64,000 bases of DNA from Gp6-AA40 sp963742105. GTDB taxonomy: Bacteria; Acidobacteriota; Vicinamibacteria; Vicinamibacterales; UBA2999. Where the stretch lies: the NCBI GenBank assembly GCA_963742105.1, contig CAVUKN010000007.1, forward strand, positions 1,674,001-1,738,000, read 5' to 3'. The position numbers and the translations under genes were made by a program. A model generated the notes under the pieces. It did no database searches. It saw only the letters and a list, made by a program, of their open reading frames with translations, and had not been told where the DNA came from. This document shows positions 1 through 10,069 of the stretch, piece by piece; the stretch's first letter is position 1, and each line of letters starts with the position of its first letter.

Positions 1-272
1 TCGCGCTGGAGCCGCTCCTGGATGAGGGCAGGCACGGCCTGGTCCCTGCCGATGCCGAGACCAGCCGTGAGGCTGTCGCCCAGAAAGACGATACGCGGCA
101 ACGCCGCTGACGACGCCATGGTCCTCGCCGTGTCCGCTGCGCCGCCACTCGAGCGATCGGACTCGACGTCTGCCGAGTCGTGCGTGGCCTGCGTCCGGGC
201 GCAGGCCACGGCCAGGACAAGCCCGAGCACCGGCAGCCACCGAGCAAGACGCGGCATTACTGGACGGCTCAT
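1..272 (-). CDS. GDSL/SGNH arylesterase lipoprotein (N-terminal part)
   Basis: Only the first 90 codons lie in the window; the gene runs off the left edge. The N-terminus has a short basic segment, a hydrophobic stretch and a lipobox-like LAVAC around residue 23, so the product is probably a lipoprotein. At about residue 60 comes RIVFLGDSLTAGLG, the GDS block I of SGNH/GDSL hydrolases with the nucleophilic serine, closest to TesA-type arylesterases and lysophospholipases. The gene diverges from the phosphoglucose isomerase gene with only 24 bp between the start codons. The catalytic Asp/His block lies outside the window. Confidence 0.8.
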   Translation of the reverse strand, partial: MSRPVMPRLARWLPVLGLVLAVACARTQATHDSADVESDRSSGGAADTARTMASSAALPRIVFLGDSLTAGLGIGRDQAVPALIQERLQR

Positions 273-285
273 TCCCTAAATTATC

Positions 286-291
286 TAATAC
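286..291 (+). promoter_or_regulatory. -10 box giving a probably leaderless transcript
   Basis: TAATAC ends 5 nt before the GTG start of the isomerase gene and no Shine-Dalgarno sequence is visible. The transcription start would fall at or next to the start codon. Inferred from spacing only. Confidence 0.4.
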
Positions 292-296
292 TTGTC

Positions 297-1970
297 GTGA
301 CAACCTTCAGCATCGACCCGGGTCCCCTCGCTCCGCAGTTCACGAGCAACCTCGATCGCCTCAACGGCCGTTCGTTTGCCGATGCCTTGTGGTCGAAACG
401 GCTCGACGTCTGGACCGGCGGGCCCGACGTCCAGGCCAAGATTGCCAATCGGCTCGGGTGGCTGGACGCCGTGGCATTCCTGACCCCTCAGGTAGGACGC
501 CTGCGTGACTTCGCCGGTTCAATTCGCCAAGAGGGGTTCACTGACGTCGTGCTGCTCGGCATGGGCGGATCGAGCCTGGCTCCCGAAGTGCTTCATCGGG
601 TGCTCGGCGTCGGCGACGGTTTTCCCAGATTCCGGATGCTCGATTCGGTCGATCCGGATGCCGTGCGGGCCGCGCTCGATGCGCCGGCGACCACGCTGTT
701 CATCCTCGCCAGCAAGTCGGGATCGACCATCGAGCCGAACTCGATGGCGGCCGAGGCGCAGCGGCGCGTCGTGGCTGCCGGCCATGCTGCCTGGGGCTCA
801 CGATTCATCGCGATAACGGATGAGAACACCGCCCTGCACCGGCGGGCACTGCAGGACGGCTTCCGCGAGGTCTTCGTCAATCCGGCCGATATCGGCGGGC
901 GCTACTCGGCGCTCTCCTTGTTCGGCATGGTCCCGGCCGCGTTGATGGGAGCCGACGTTGACCGGCTGCTGGAGAGCGCGCGACAGATGGAATCGGCCTG
1001 CCGAATCGGCAACGCGCAGCAGAATCCCGGCTTGGCGCTGGGAGCACTGATGGCAGCGGGCACCGCCGCCGGGCGCGACAAGCTGACGCTCCTCACACCA
1101 GATTCGCTCGCATCCTTCGGCTTGTGGGTCGAGCAGCTGGTCGCGGAGAGCACGGGCAAACAGGGCAAGGGCATCGTGCCGATCACCGGCGAATCGGCGG
1201 CGACGCCGTGGAGTGAGGACCGTGTCGGCGTCACTATCGCCTCTGGTCCCGCGAGCGCAAGCGCCCGGCAGGCGCCGGCAGACGCGCCGGTGGCATCGCT
1301 CGCGATGGCCGACGCCTATGACATCGGCGCGGAGTTCCTGCGCTGGGAGATCGCAACGGCCACCGCCGGGTGGCTCCTCGACATCAATCCGTTCGACGAG
1401 CCAAACGTACAACAGGCGAAAGACGCCACGCGCGCATTGCTCGACACCTATCAGCAGCGACGACAGCTTCCAGCACCCGAAGCGCAGGCGGCGATCAATG
1501 GCGCACGTCTGGCACTCAGCAGCGCAGCCGAACAGGCGCTGAACGGAACGGCGGCGAACGCGTTCCTGCAACTGGCAGACGACTCGACCTACGTCGGCCT
1601 GCTGGTCTATCTGCCCCCTGACGCGGCACCATTCGAGCAGCCGCTGCGTCAATTTCGTGAGGACATCGCAAGGGCGTCTGGCCGACCGACGATGTTCGGA
1701 TATGGACCGCGCTACCTCCACTCGACCGGTCAGCTGCACAAGGGCGGAGCCAACAACGGTGTCTTCGTCGTCATCACCGCCGAGGCCTCGGAGGACCTGC
1801 CGATCCCGGGTGAGCCGTTCTCGTTCGGCGTACTCGAATCAGCGCAGGCGATCGGCGACTTCCAGTCGCTCGACCGCACCGGCCGGCGGGCGCTGTTCGT
1901 GCAGCTGCCGAGTCGCGACGTCAACGCCTTGACCGCGGTGATCGACGCGCTCATCGCGGCGCGTGGCTGA
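297..1970 (+). CDS. pgi: Glucose-6-phosphate isomerase (stand-alone, Tal-Pgi type)
   Basis: Interconverts glucose-6-phosphate and fructose-6-phosphate in glycolysis/gluconeogenesis (cytoplasmic). Family motifs are clear: LGMGGSS near residue 86, ASKSGSTIEPN near 138 (phosphate-binding sugar-isomerase loop), ESTGKQGKG near 283 and INPFDEPNVQQAK near 362. The C-terminal YGPRYLHSTGQLHKGG (about 468) is the form found in bifunctional transaldolase/PGI proteins. No transaldolase domain precedes it here. GTG 297 is preferred over an open upstream extension, which would overlap the divergent esterase and has no conserved sequence. The product is 557 aa, close to the PGI half of such fusions. Confidence 0.88.
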   Translation: MTTFSIDPGPLAPQFTSNLDRLNGRSFADALWSKRLDVWTGGPDVQAKIANRLGWLDAVAFLTPQVGRLRDFAGSIRQEGFTDVVLLGMGGSSLAPEVLHRVLGVGDGFPRFRMLDSVDPDAVRAALDAPATTLFILASKSGSTIEPNSMAAEAQRRVVAAGHAAWGSRFIAITDENTALHRRALQDGFREVFVNPADIGGRYSALSLFGMVPAALMGADVDRLLESARQMESACRIGNAQQNPGLALGALMAAGTAAGRDKLTLLTPDSLASFGLWVEQLVAESTGKQGKGIVPITGESAATPWSEDRVGVTIASGPASASARQAPADAPVASLAMADAYDIGAEFLRWEIATATAGWLLDINPFDEPNVQQAKDATRALLDTYQQRRQLPAPEAQAAINGARLALSSAAEQALNGTAANAFLQLADDSTYVGLLVYLPPDAAPFEQPLRQFREDIARASGRPTMFGYGPRYLHSTGQLHKGGANNGVFVVITAEASEDLPIPGEPFSFGVLESAQAIGDFQSLDRTGRRALFVQLPSRDVNALTAVIDALIAARG

Positions 1971-2005
1971 ACGCCCGCCATCGGCGGGCAGGCCGTGAGG
2001 ATGCG

Positions 2006-2716
2006 TTAACTGCACTTCACGACGATGACCGTGATGTTGTCGGTCGCGCCGTGGTCGAGCGCCTCTTGAACCAGTCGATTGGCCGAGAGCCTGGGCTCGG
2101 GGTTCGCGTCGAGAATGGCACCAAGCCGGTCCGGCGGGACGACGCCGTGCAAGCCGTCGCTGCAGAGCACGAAGATGTCGCCGGTTTCGAACGGCGCGAC
2201 CTGCAGCTCGGGACTCAGCTCGGGCCGTACCCCGACGACATCGGTGAGTACATGGCGCATCGGATGACGTCGGGCCTCGTCGTCGCTGATCTCGGTGCCG
2301 TTCGCGCGGGCGTGTGACAGCCACGAATCATCTTTGGTCAACTGCGTCACCGCGCCCGATCGGCAGCGATAGATGCGACTGTCGCCGACATTGACGAACT
2401 CGAGCGCCCCGCCGTTGATGAGCAGCGCCGCGACGGTCGTGCCCATGCCGGACTGATCAGGATTGCTGGAAGCGGCCGCAAGAATCTGATCGTTCGCGCA
2501 TTCGACGGCGTGGCACAGCAGATCGCCTGACGGCGGCTCGTTCGCCATCACGGATCGGATCGTATCGACAGCGAGGCCGGACGCAATCTCGCCGGCTCGA
2601 TGGCCGCCCATGCCGTCGGCGACGACGAAGAGCCCGATCGAAGGATCGACGAGGAGCGCGTCCTCATTGGAGGCGCGACCTCCGGTGTGCGTCACACCAT
2701 GCGCAGCATAGGGCAT
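2006..2716 (-). CDS. PP2C-family Ser/Thr protein phosphatase
   Basis: 236 aa, a single catalytic domain of the Stp1/PppA type. Motifs in order: the RASNEDALL acidic metal motif near residue 14, VVADGMGGHRAGEIAS near residues 32-47, GTTVAALLI, VGDSRIYR, and a C-terminal GATDNITVIVV. These carry the aspartates that bind two Mn/Mg ions. It probably reverses Hanks-type Ser/Thr kinase phosphorylation in the cytoplasm; no kinase gene is next to it. The gene converges on pgi and diverges from the TPR/sigma-54 activator. Confidence 0.9.
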   Translation of the reverse strand: MPYAAHGVTHTGGRASNEDALLVDPSIGLFVVADGMGGHRAGEIASGLAVDTIRSVMANEPPSGDLLCHAVECANDQILAAASSNPDQSGMGTTVAALLINGGALEFVNVGDSRIYRCRSGAVTQLTKDDSWLSHARANGTEISDDEARRHPMRHVLTDVVGVRPELSPELQVAPFETGDIFVLCSDGLHGVVPPDRLGAILDANPEPRLSANRLVQEALDHGATDNITVIVVKCS

Positions 2717-2727
2717 CAGAACACCGA

Positions 2728-2733
2728 ATTATA
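2728..2733 (-). promoter_or_regulatory. -10 box of the PP2C gene
   Basis: On the minus strand TATAAT lies 11 nt before the ATG at 2716, a perfect consensus hexamer. The predicted leader is very short (about 5 nt). Confidence 0.5.
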
Positions 2734-2793
2734 AGCGCCGTTCAGGCTGCGCTCGCGTCCGTGCGGCCAACCGGCCGGGCGTCGACCAGCCTG

Positions 2794-2799
2794 TATACT
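2794..2799 (+). promoter_or_regulatory. -10 box of the TPR/sigma-54 activator (leaderless)
   Basis: TATACT is followed by exactly 6 nt and then GTG 2806, so a transcript starting 7 nt after the box would begin at the start codon. This spacing selects GTG 2806 over the upstream in-frame GTG at 2761. Confidence 0.5.
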
Positions 2800-2805
2800 C
2801 CTCGC

Positions 2806-5762
2806 GTGGCCATCACGGCGGTGCACTCCACGGTCGCGCGCGCCCGTCAGGCGCTGGAACGCGGACGCGGAGTTGAAGCCGCCCAGATCCTCACGCCAGC
2901 ACTGAAGGCCGGTTCGCTCACGCGCGAAGACGAACTGGCGGTTCGCCTTGCCCTTGCCGAAGCGCTGCTCCTTCAGGACGATCTCACGCAGGCGGCGTCG
3001 GCGCTGGGACGGACGCCGGACACGCTGCGCGAGCAGGTCTCGGACGCGCAGCTCTCGGCGCTGTGGCGATTGCACGGACGCATCACGTTCGCCCGTGGCG
3101 AGCAGTCACGCGCCATCGCGCTGCACACACGCGCCCTGAAGCATGCCGAGCTCGCGCACGACTCGCGCGCCATCGGTCTGGCGCACTACGAGCTGGCCCT
3201 CTGCTACAAGCAGGTCGGCGACTCCGGTATCGTCCGCGACCATCTGACCGAAGCCGCATCGGCGTTGAATGCGGCCGGGGATCGCCGCCACCTCGCCCTT
3301 GTGCACTCCTTGTCCGCGGTGCTGCTGGCCCAGTCCGGCCGCGGCGACGAGGCACAGAACGCGCTGCGCCAGGGCGAGAAGCTCGCCATGTCGATTCACG
3401 CCGACGACGTGCTGGCAGGGATCGTCCACAACCAGGCGAACGTGGCGCTCATGCGTCATCGGCTGGATCAGGCGCTGACGCTGGCGCAGCGCAGCGTCAC
3501 CATTCACGAAACGATCGGCTCCGGCCACGGACTCGCCGTCGCGCTGGCGACACTCGGACAAATTTTCGTGCAGATCGGCGACTTCGAGCGCGCCGAGACC
3601 ATCCTGACGCGGACACTCGACATCCGCAGTCCGATTCAGTTCCAGGAAACCACCGGCGCCGTCTTCGACACGCTGGCGCAGATTCATCTCATGCGCGGTT
3701 CGTACGACCGCGCTGCCGAATATCTCCGCCTGGCCCGCGAAGCGTACGGCGCGCCAGGCATGCAGACGATGCGCTGGTACGAGTGGTCGCTGCGGGTGCT
3801 CGGCGTCAAGCTCGCAATCCGGCGTGGCGCCTTCGACGAAGCACTCGCCACCGCCAACGAACTGGCGACGACACCGGGGATACCCGCCGCCGACGCCATT
3901 CAGGCCGATCTCGCCGCCTGCGAAGCGCTCCTGGCCGCCGGCAAGACGGCCGATGCCCGCCAGCGGCTGACCGAGTGTGAATCGCGCCTCGATCCCCGCG
4001 GCTCACCGGCCACCTGGGGAGAGTTCCTGCGCATCCGTGGTGCGGTGCACGAGCATACACACCGCGGGTCCGCGGCCTACCACGACTTCGCGCAGAGCGT
4101 GAACGTCTTCGAACTGCTCGGCGAGCGCTACCAGGCCGCCCTCAGCCAGCTGGCACTGGGCCGGCTGGCCTCACGCTCCGGCCGGCGCAGTATCGCCGAG
4201 CGACACCTGAACGCCGCCGCCGATGTCTTCGCGATGCTCGGGGCGAAGCGCGATCTCGACGAAGTCGAGGCAGCGCGCCTGGTCCTCGCCGCGGCGCCAT
4301 CGGAACGGGTCACCGAAACGGGGAATGAAGCGGACGACGAGATCGTGCGCCGTCTCGTCGACGCAGCCATCTTCCCGGATCTGCTGGCTCGGGAAGTCGC
4401 CGGCGCGATCCTCGAGAGTACCGAGGCCGACGCCGCCATCGTGTTCGTCTCGCTCGCGGGCGGCGACGTCCGTGTCGTGGCGACCGCGGGCTGCGATCCG
4501 ATCGTGGCGACATCGCTGGCGCGCGCCAGCACGCAGGGGACCCGACGCTACGGCAGCGGTCTGCTGCTGACCGAGTCGCTCGGCGACGAGCGCGAAGGCG
4601 CACGCACCCTGCTGATCGTCTCGGCGCAGCAGTTGAGCGAACCGGCGCAACGGCGGTTCCGCATGTTCAGTGCCGTGGCCCGTCAGGGTTTCGAGCTGTG
4701 CGGCGCCCGGGAGCGTCCGCCGCAGGCGGTCGATCAGCCGGCCGAGCGTTCGCTCGAGCCGCTGCTGCCCGGTTTCATCTGCGCCAGCGCCGCGATGAAC
4801 CGCGTTGCCGATCAGATCCAGCGGCTCCAGGGGCACACGCTGACGGTGCTCGTGACCGGCGAGAGCGGGACCGGGAAGGAACTGATCGCCCGCGCCATTC
4901 ATGCCGGATCATCCCGAACCGCAGCGATGTTCCTGCCTTTCAACTGCACGACGACGACGCGCGAACTGGCCGACAGCCAGTTGTTCGGTCACAAGCGCGG
5001 AAGCTTCACCGGGGCCGTCACCGACCAGCAGGGCCTGATCCGGTCGGCCGTGGGCGGCACGCTGTTCCTGGACGAGATTGGCGACTTGCCGCTGGATATC
5101 CAGCCGAAGCTGCTGCGGTTCCTCGAGCAGGGCGAGATCCTGCCGATTGGCGAGACGCGACCGCAGGCGGTGGACGTCCGCATCATCACGGCGACCAACG
5201 CCGACCTCGAACAGCGCGTCGCCGAAGGCAAGTTTCGCGAGGATCTGTATTACCGGCTCAGCGTGATCAGAATCCACGTGCCGCCGCTCCGCGAACGGCG
5301 CGAAGAGATCCCGCACCTCAGCACGTTCTTCCTCCGCGACGCGTGCGAGCGACTCCACAAACCTGACGTCCACCTGAGTTCGGCCACGCTGGACCTGTTC
5401 GCGCGATATTGGTGGCCCGGGAACGTGCGGCAACTCCGGAACGAGGTGCAGCGGGCTGTCGCCATGAGCGCACCCGGAGGCACGATCGAACCCGACCAGC
5501 TTTCCGCCGACTTGGCTGCCGGTCCCGAGCGGCGCGCCATCGCGGACCGGCGCGCCTCGGTGTCGCTCGCCGAATCGGCGACCGGGCAACCTCTCCGAAG
5601 CGGTCGAGACGGATCGAACGCGAGCTGATTACGTCGGCGCTCGAGCGAACGGCCGGCAACATCTCGGAGACCGCCAGGATCCTTGGACTCACCCGCCGCG
5701 GCCTCTATCTGAAAATGCGCCGTCTCGGTCTGGACGGCGTGCCAGCCAGCGGATTGGCCTGA
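2806..5762 (+). CDS. TPR-GAF sigma-54-dependent transcriptional activator (two frameshifts near the end)
   Basis: A large regulator of 984 aa after correction. Residues 1 to about 480 are TPR-like helical repeats, followed by a GAF-like segment (about 500-640), a sigma-54 AAA+ domain and a Fis-type helix-turn-helix. Walker A GESGTGKE is near residue 685 and Walker B TLFLDEIGDLP follows. The sigma-54 contact loop near 731 reads GSFTGA instead of the usual GAFTGA. The main frame stops at 5628, but the HTH (TAGNISETARILGLTRRGLY) is intact in another frame up to 5762. Removing one G at 5584-5586 and one G at 5611-5612 joins them and gives 985 codons exactly. TPR sensors on sigma-54 activators suggest protein-protein input. 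The target is unknown. Confidence 0.85.
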
Positions 5763-5984
5763 CGGCCAGCAGTTCGGCCGATCCCGGATACACAGTAGCC
5801 AGGTATACAGCTCATCTGGATATTCCGTATCCACTCGTGCTCGCGGTCGACTCTGCGATCGACTGCCAGAAGCAGCTACATGTCAACAGCTTACGAACGA
5901 GGTTCGGAATCGAACTGACAGATGCGACACGGGCCCTCTGGTTGATTACACAGGTAGCCGTACACCTTATTCGCAGAGGGCTCC
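5763..5984. other. Intergenic region, no gene seen
   Basis: 222 bp with AT-richer patches. The open frames crossing it have no recognisable content. An AGAGGG Shine-Dalgarno-like site ends just before GTG 5985. Confidence 0.5.
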
Positions 5985-6399
5985 GTGACTCAGACCGTCG
6001 TTCCTACGCGCCAGACCCCGACGACCGCAGCCCGTATTGGCAACCGCCGGCGGATTGCTGTCCCTGGACGCCTGACCTGGCGCGATGCCGGCGGCGCACT
6101 CAGGTTCGTATCCGTCGTCACGCGGGACGTCAGCGAGGTGGATGCGTTCGTCGAGTGCCAGGTGCCCGCCTCGATTCCGCTGTATCGACTGGTGCACTTC
6201 CAGATCGAACGCCCGGCGCGCGACATGCGCGAGCTTCCGGCAGTCCTGCGAACGCGGAAAGGTGCTCTCGGCCGTGTATCGGGTTGGACCGTACAAGGCC
6301 GCAAGCGGAACGCCGCAGGGTTACGCCCTCCGCCTGCTGGTCGAACCGATGCGGGCAACCGCGAGTGACATCCCCGGACCGGTGGCGGTCGCGAACTGA
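5985..6399 (+). CDS. PilZ-like domain protein (one frameshift)
   Basis: About 137 aa after correction. The N-terminus has an arginine cluster (RIGNRRRIAV) followed about 25 residues later by VTRDVSEVDAFVEC. This resembles the RxxxR ... (D/N)xSxxG c-di-GMP signature of PilZ domains, except that Asp replaces the final Gly. The reading frame breaks at about 6263, where one extra G separates LPAVLRTRK from VLSAVYRVGPYK in the next frame. Deleting it gives 138 codons. GTG 5985 has an AGAGGG site 5 nt upstream. It could bind c-di-GMP or be a degenerate PilZ. Confidence 0.6.
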
Positions 6400-6422
6400 A
6401 TCAGGCTCCCCCCAGCATCGAT

Positions 6423-7356
6423 TCAGCCTGCCGCCCCACTCCCACCAGCGTGCTTGCGCCAGTACCGCGCCAGACCTCGCCACAGCAGGTGAAACTGCGC
6501 GGCGGTTTCGTACGCTGCCAGCTGACTCTCCCGCATCGTCCGACGCAACTCACGGCGCAGATCGTCCGCAAACAGCGCCGCCCGCTCGTCGTCGGTGCCC
6601 GGCGCGGGCCAGCGACTCACGAACCAGTGAGGCGACGACTTCGAGGTGGTCCAGTAGGCTGGCGAAGTGAGGACGCACGTTCGTGATCGGCCCGAAGTGC
6701 GTGATGAACAGCGAGGCCGGATGCCACTGCTCGATCCGCTCGACGCTGCCGCGCCACAACTCCAGATCGATGTCGGGCGGCGGCGTCGGCGGAAGCACAT
6801 AGCCGTTGTCGATACACACGCCGGCGGTGTCGCCCACGAAGGCGATGCCGCTGGACGAATCGAAGTAACTCACGTGGTGCGATGCGTGCCCAGGCGTATA
6901 CGCCACCTCGAACGTTCGCCCGCCCGCATGGACCTCCTGGTTGCCGTCGACGACGTGCAGGTTGCCGCTCGGGGACCGGCAGCACTTCGCCCCACAACCG
7001 ATCCATGTCGGCGCCCCACAAGCGGCGCGCGCTGTCGACGAGACGCTCTGGCGCGAGCAGATGCGGTGCCCCGCGCTGGTGAACCATCACCTGAATATCA
7101 GGGTGTGTGCGGACGAATCGATCCCGTGGCGCCAGCGTGATCCAGGTGGATGTGCGTCAACAGGATGGTGGCGACGTCTGAGAGACGGATTCCTTGATCC
7201 TGCAGACCACGCTCGAGATTCCTCGAGGCACGTCGTCGGACCCGGATCGATCAGCGCCACGCCTCCACCGCCCTGCACCACCACGGTGGCGATGGCGTGC
7301 GGCCGGCCCAGGAAATCGAGGTCGACGTATGAAAGTCCGGTGGCGAGAGGCTGCAC
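6423..7356 (-). CDS. Metallo-beta-lactamase-fold hydrolase (four frameshifts)
   Basis: Pieces in successive frames assemble to a 309-aa MBL-fold protein: N-terminal YVDLDFLGRPHAIATVVV, LIDPGPT, the metal motif THIHLDHAG near 7155, then YTPGHASHH and FVGDTAG, ending in a helical C-terminus. Single extra bases are apparent near 7215 (after TCLE), 7122 (after GATGSI), 6975 (a run of four C) and 6608. Removing four bases leaves exactly 310 codons. The motif order fits glyoxalase-II-like or lactonase-like enzymes; the substrate is unknown. GTG 7356 starts opposite the divergent sigma-54 activator and shares a promoter region with it. Confidence 0.75.
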
Positions 7357-7392
7357 GAGGTCAGATGTCCGGAAGTGTCTCTGGACGCGGGG

Positions 7393-7400
7393 ATTATACT
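7393..7400. promoter_or_regulatory. Overlapping bidirectional -10 boxes
   Basis: ATTATACT contains TATACT (7395-7400) on the plus strand and TATAAT (7398-7393) on the minus strand. It sits 15 nt before ATG 7416 and about 36 nt before the minus-strand GTG 7356. Polymerase binding in the two directions should be mutually exclusive. Confidence 0.5.
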
Positions 7401-7415
7401 GACACGTTCAGTCAC

Positions 7416-9398
7416 ATGGTTGAGGCAGTCCCTTCCGCGGTCCTCACGACTGTTGCCCGGCTCGTCGCGGAAGCGCCTGCCCTGCGCGACGTCATCGGAC
7501 GCGTTGCGCTCGCCCTTCAGGACTCCCTCCGGTTCGACCATCTCAACCTGCTGCGGCTCGATCGACCCGAGTCCTTCGTCTTGTATGTCGCGGCGCCTGA
7601 CGGGTCCATCCGGGAAGAAGGACACCGCATCGTCGACTCCGCCGAGTCGGACAGCCCTGCCGATGATCACGCGACGTCTCGCATCATCACCACGGTCCGC
7701 CAGGGATCGCGCATTTTCGGGGCGCTGTGGGCCACCTCGTCCACGGCGGATGCGTTCGACGCTGATGCGCAGACGCTGCTGGACGCTGTGGCCGACGTGC
7801 TTGTCCTGGCGTTTCAACGGAACGCAATTTTCGAACGCGATCTGCACCGCAGCGAGCGAATCGAGAGCCTGCGCGGGCTGCTCTACACGATGGCCGAAGC
7901 GCTCGATATCCGGAGCGTCTTTCCCCAGGTGTCCGACGTCGTGCGCGGCGGCCTGCCGCACGACGTGATGGCGATCACGTCGTGGGCGTCCGATTTTTCC
8001 AGCTACCGGATCTACGCGCTTGCTGGCGCCCAGGTGGACGATCCCGAGTTCTGGGCCGCCAAGCGTGTGGTCGGGTCCGATCGCGAGTATCTGCACGGGA
8101 ACGCCTATGTCATCCGTGACGTGTTGACCGAAGTGCCGGCCGACAGCACACGCGGCGCGCTCTTTCGGCGCGTGGGCATCCGGTCGGCCCTGCGGGTCCC
8201 CATGCCTCTCGGCAAAAACGTATTCGGGTCGATCTTTTTCGGTTCGCGCGAGACCGACGGGTTCAGCGAGGACGACTTCGACTTCGCGCGACGTGTCGCC
8301 GACCACGTGGCGCTGGCGCTGTCGCACGAGCGGCTGGCGGAAGTCGCGCGCCGTGACGCCGAATCACGCGAAACCGCCGCGCGCCTGGAAGCGCAGGTGG
8401 CCACGCTCACACGGGAGCTCGCCGAACGCGGCGGACAGCGACGGGTCGTCGGTCGCTCGAAGTTGTGGCGCGACGTGCTCGCGCACGCCGCTCGCGTCGC
8501 CCACACCGAAACGACCGTGCTGTTGACCGGGGAGTCCGGGACCGGCAAGGAGGTGATCGCGCGCTTCATCCACCACGCGTCCCGTCGCAGCCATGGCCCG
8601 TTCGTCGCCATCAACTGCGCGGCGTTGCCGGACCAGCTGCTCGAGTCCGAACTGTTCGGCTACGAGCGCGGTGCCTTCACCGGCGCAGTCGCGGCCAAGC
8701 CCGGGCGCATCGAGCAGGCCGCAGGCGGCGTGCTGTTCCTCGACGAGGTCGGCGAAATGGCTCCGACCGTCCAGGCCAAGCTGCTGCGCGTTCTCGAGGA
8801 GCGCGAATTCATGCGTCTGGGTAGCACGCGCGTGATCAAGGCCGACATCCGTGTCATTGCTGCGACCAACCGCGATCTCCAGGCTGGCATGCAACGCGGT
8901 GATTTCCGCGAGGACCTGTATTACCGGCTTGGGGTGTTCGAGATCTCGCTGCCGCCGCTGCGCGCGCGTCTGGACGACATCCTGGAACTGGCGGACACGT
9001 TCCTTGCCGAGATCGGCGCGAGCGTGGGACGCCCCGCCGCGGGGATGGCGCGCGACGCGAAGGAACACCTGATGGCCTATACGTGGCCCGGCAACGTGCG
9101 TGAGCTACGCAATGCCATCGAGCGGGCGGTCATCCTGGCGGATGGGGGCGTGATCCGTGGCGAACATCTGCCGGTCGGGCATCCGCGTCCGTCTTCGCCG
9201 AATGCCGACTCCGGCCACAGCGGACCGTCCTTTCCTGCCGGCGGCGTGAACCTGGAGGCGATCGAGCGCTCGCTCGTGGTCAAAGCACTGACGCAGGCGC
9301 GGCACAACAAGACGCGCGCGGCCAAGCTCCTCGGCCTGACCCGCGCGCAGTTGTATTCGCGAATCGAGAAGTACGGACTCGTCGAAAGCGAATCCTGA
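7416..9398 (+). CDS. GAF-domain sigma-54-dependent activator (FhlA/NifA-like)
   Basis: 660 aa. Two GAF-like regions (about residues 15-140 and 165-310) are followed by a short coiled coil (about 310-350). The AAA+ domain has Walker A GESGTGKE near 371, a canonical GAFTGA loop near 419, Walker B GVLFLDEVGEMAP and the arginine finger region FREDLYYRLGVF. The C-terminal Fis HTH (NKTRAAKLLGLTRAQLY) spans about 625-655. It activates RpoN promoters in response to a ligand sensed by the GAF domains. ATG 7416 is chosen because conserved sequence begins there and a TATACT box lies upstream. It has no receiver domain, so it is not a two-component regulator. Confidence 0.88.
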   Translation: MVEAVPSAVLTTVARLVAEAPALRDVIGRVALALQDSLRFDHLNLLRLDRPESFVLYVAAPDGSIREEGHRIVDSAESDSPADDHATSRIITTVRQGSRIFGALWATSSTADAFDADAQTLLDAVADVLVLAFQRNAIFERDLHRSERIESLRGLLYTMAEALDIRSVFPQVSDVVRGGLPHDVMAITSWASDFSSYRIYALAGAQVDDPEFWAAKRVVGSDREYLHGNAYVIRDVLTEVPADSTRGALFRRVGIRSALRVPMPLGKNVFGSIFFGSRETDGFSEDDFDFARRVADHVALALSHERLAEVARRDAESRETAARLEAQVATLTRELAERGGQRRVVGRSKLWRDVLAHAARVAHTETTVLLTGESGTGKEVIARFIHHASRRSHGPFVAINCAALPDQLLESELFGYERGAFTGAVAAKPGRIEQAAGGVLFLDEVGEMAPTVQAKLLRVLEEREFMRLGSTRVIKADIRVIAATNRDLQAGMQRGDFREDLYYRLGVFEISLPPLRARLDDILELADTFLAEIGASVGRPAAGMARDAKEHLMAYTWPGNVRELRNAIERAVILADGGVIRGEHLPVGHPRPSSPNADSGHSGPSFPAGGVNLEAIERSLVVKALTQARHNKTRAAKLLGLTRAQLYSRIEKYGLVESES

Positions 9399-9403
9399 CC
9401 GTC

Positions 9404-10069
9404 TTACGCCTTGACGCGGAGGGTGAGCGGAGCCGTCAGCTTCGTGGTGACCTCGGCGCCGGGTCCCAGATGCACTTCCTTGCCACGCGTCGCGAGCACG
9501 ACGCCGGTGCCCGCACCGCCACCAATGGCCGCGCCTTTCGCGGCTCCGCCGCCGCCACCGAAGATCGCGCCAATCGCGGCGCCCGCGCCGGCGCCGATTC
9601 CGATCTTCTTGGCATCCTCACCCTTGGTCGCGGCAGCCTGGTGCGACAGCGGTGAGGTCTTGATGTCGTAACGCTCCCCCTCCGTCCGCAGAGAGTTGAA
9701 TCGATACGCCACCAGGGCGCGTCCCTTCACTCGTCCCGAGCGCTTCACGTCGGTCACGTTCCCCACGACTTCCGTCCCCGCGGGGAGCACCGGCTTACCG
9801 TCGATCGACACTGCCTGACGCAGTTCGGCGCGCACCGTGTCTTCGACCTGGCTCGTGTCGGATGCCACGGCCGACTGCAGTTTCAACCGCAGCGTCGTCC
9901 CGGCCGGGAGCGTGACTTCGCGAAGATCAGGTTTCGCACTCGCGGCCCCCGGTTCTGCCGCCGCGCTCCCGGTAGCAGTCGTGCCGCTGGTCGCAGCGTT
10001 GTCCGCGGCCGGTCCCTTGCCGCAGCCGGCGCACAAGGCTGCCACCGCCAGCAGGTTGAACAGCTTCAT
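9404..10069 (-). CDS. Lipoprotein with C-terminal glycine-zipper
   Basis: 221 aa starting MKLFNLLAVAALCAGCGKG, a clear lipobox with Cys16. The start is set by an AGGAGG Shine-Dalgarno 6 nt upstream. Residues 25-50 are an Ala/Ser/Thr/Gly-rich linker. The middle domain (LPAGTTLRLKLQSAVASDTS ... GTEVVGNVTDVKRSGRVKG) resembles small beta-barrel surface domains. A Gly/Ala-rich stretch (about 155-195) forms a glycine-zipper-like membrane segment. Probably anchored in the outer membrane. Similar proteins are common in Acidobacteriota without an assigned function. Confidence 0.75.
   Translation of the reverse strand: MKLFNLLAVAALCAGCGKGPAADNAATSGTTATGSAAAEPGAASAKPDLREVTLPAGTTLRLKLQSAVASDTSQVEDTVRAELRQAVSIDGKPVLPAGTEVVGNVTDVKRSGRVKGRALVAYRFNSLRTEGERYDIKTSPLSHQAAATKGEDAKKIGIGAGAGAAIGAIFGGGGGAAKGAAIGGGAGTGVVLATRGKEVHLGPGAEVTTKLTAPLTLRVKA

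Noticed and set aside
5837..6670. 277-codon plus-strand frame overlapping the PilZ-like gene
   Set aside because: Arg-rich, no family content, overlaps a better frame with a ribosome-binding site.
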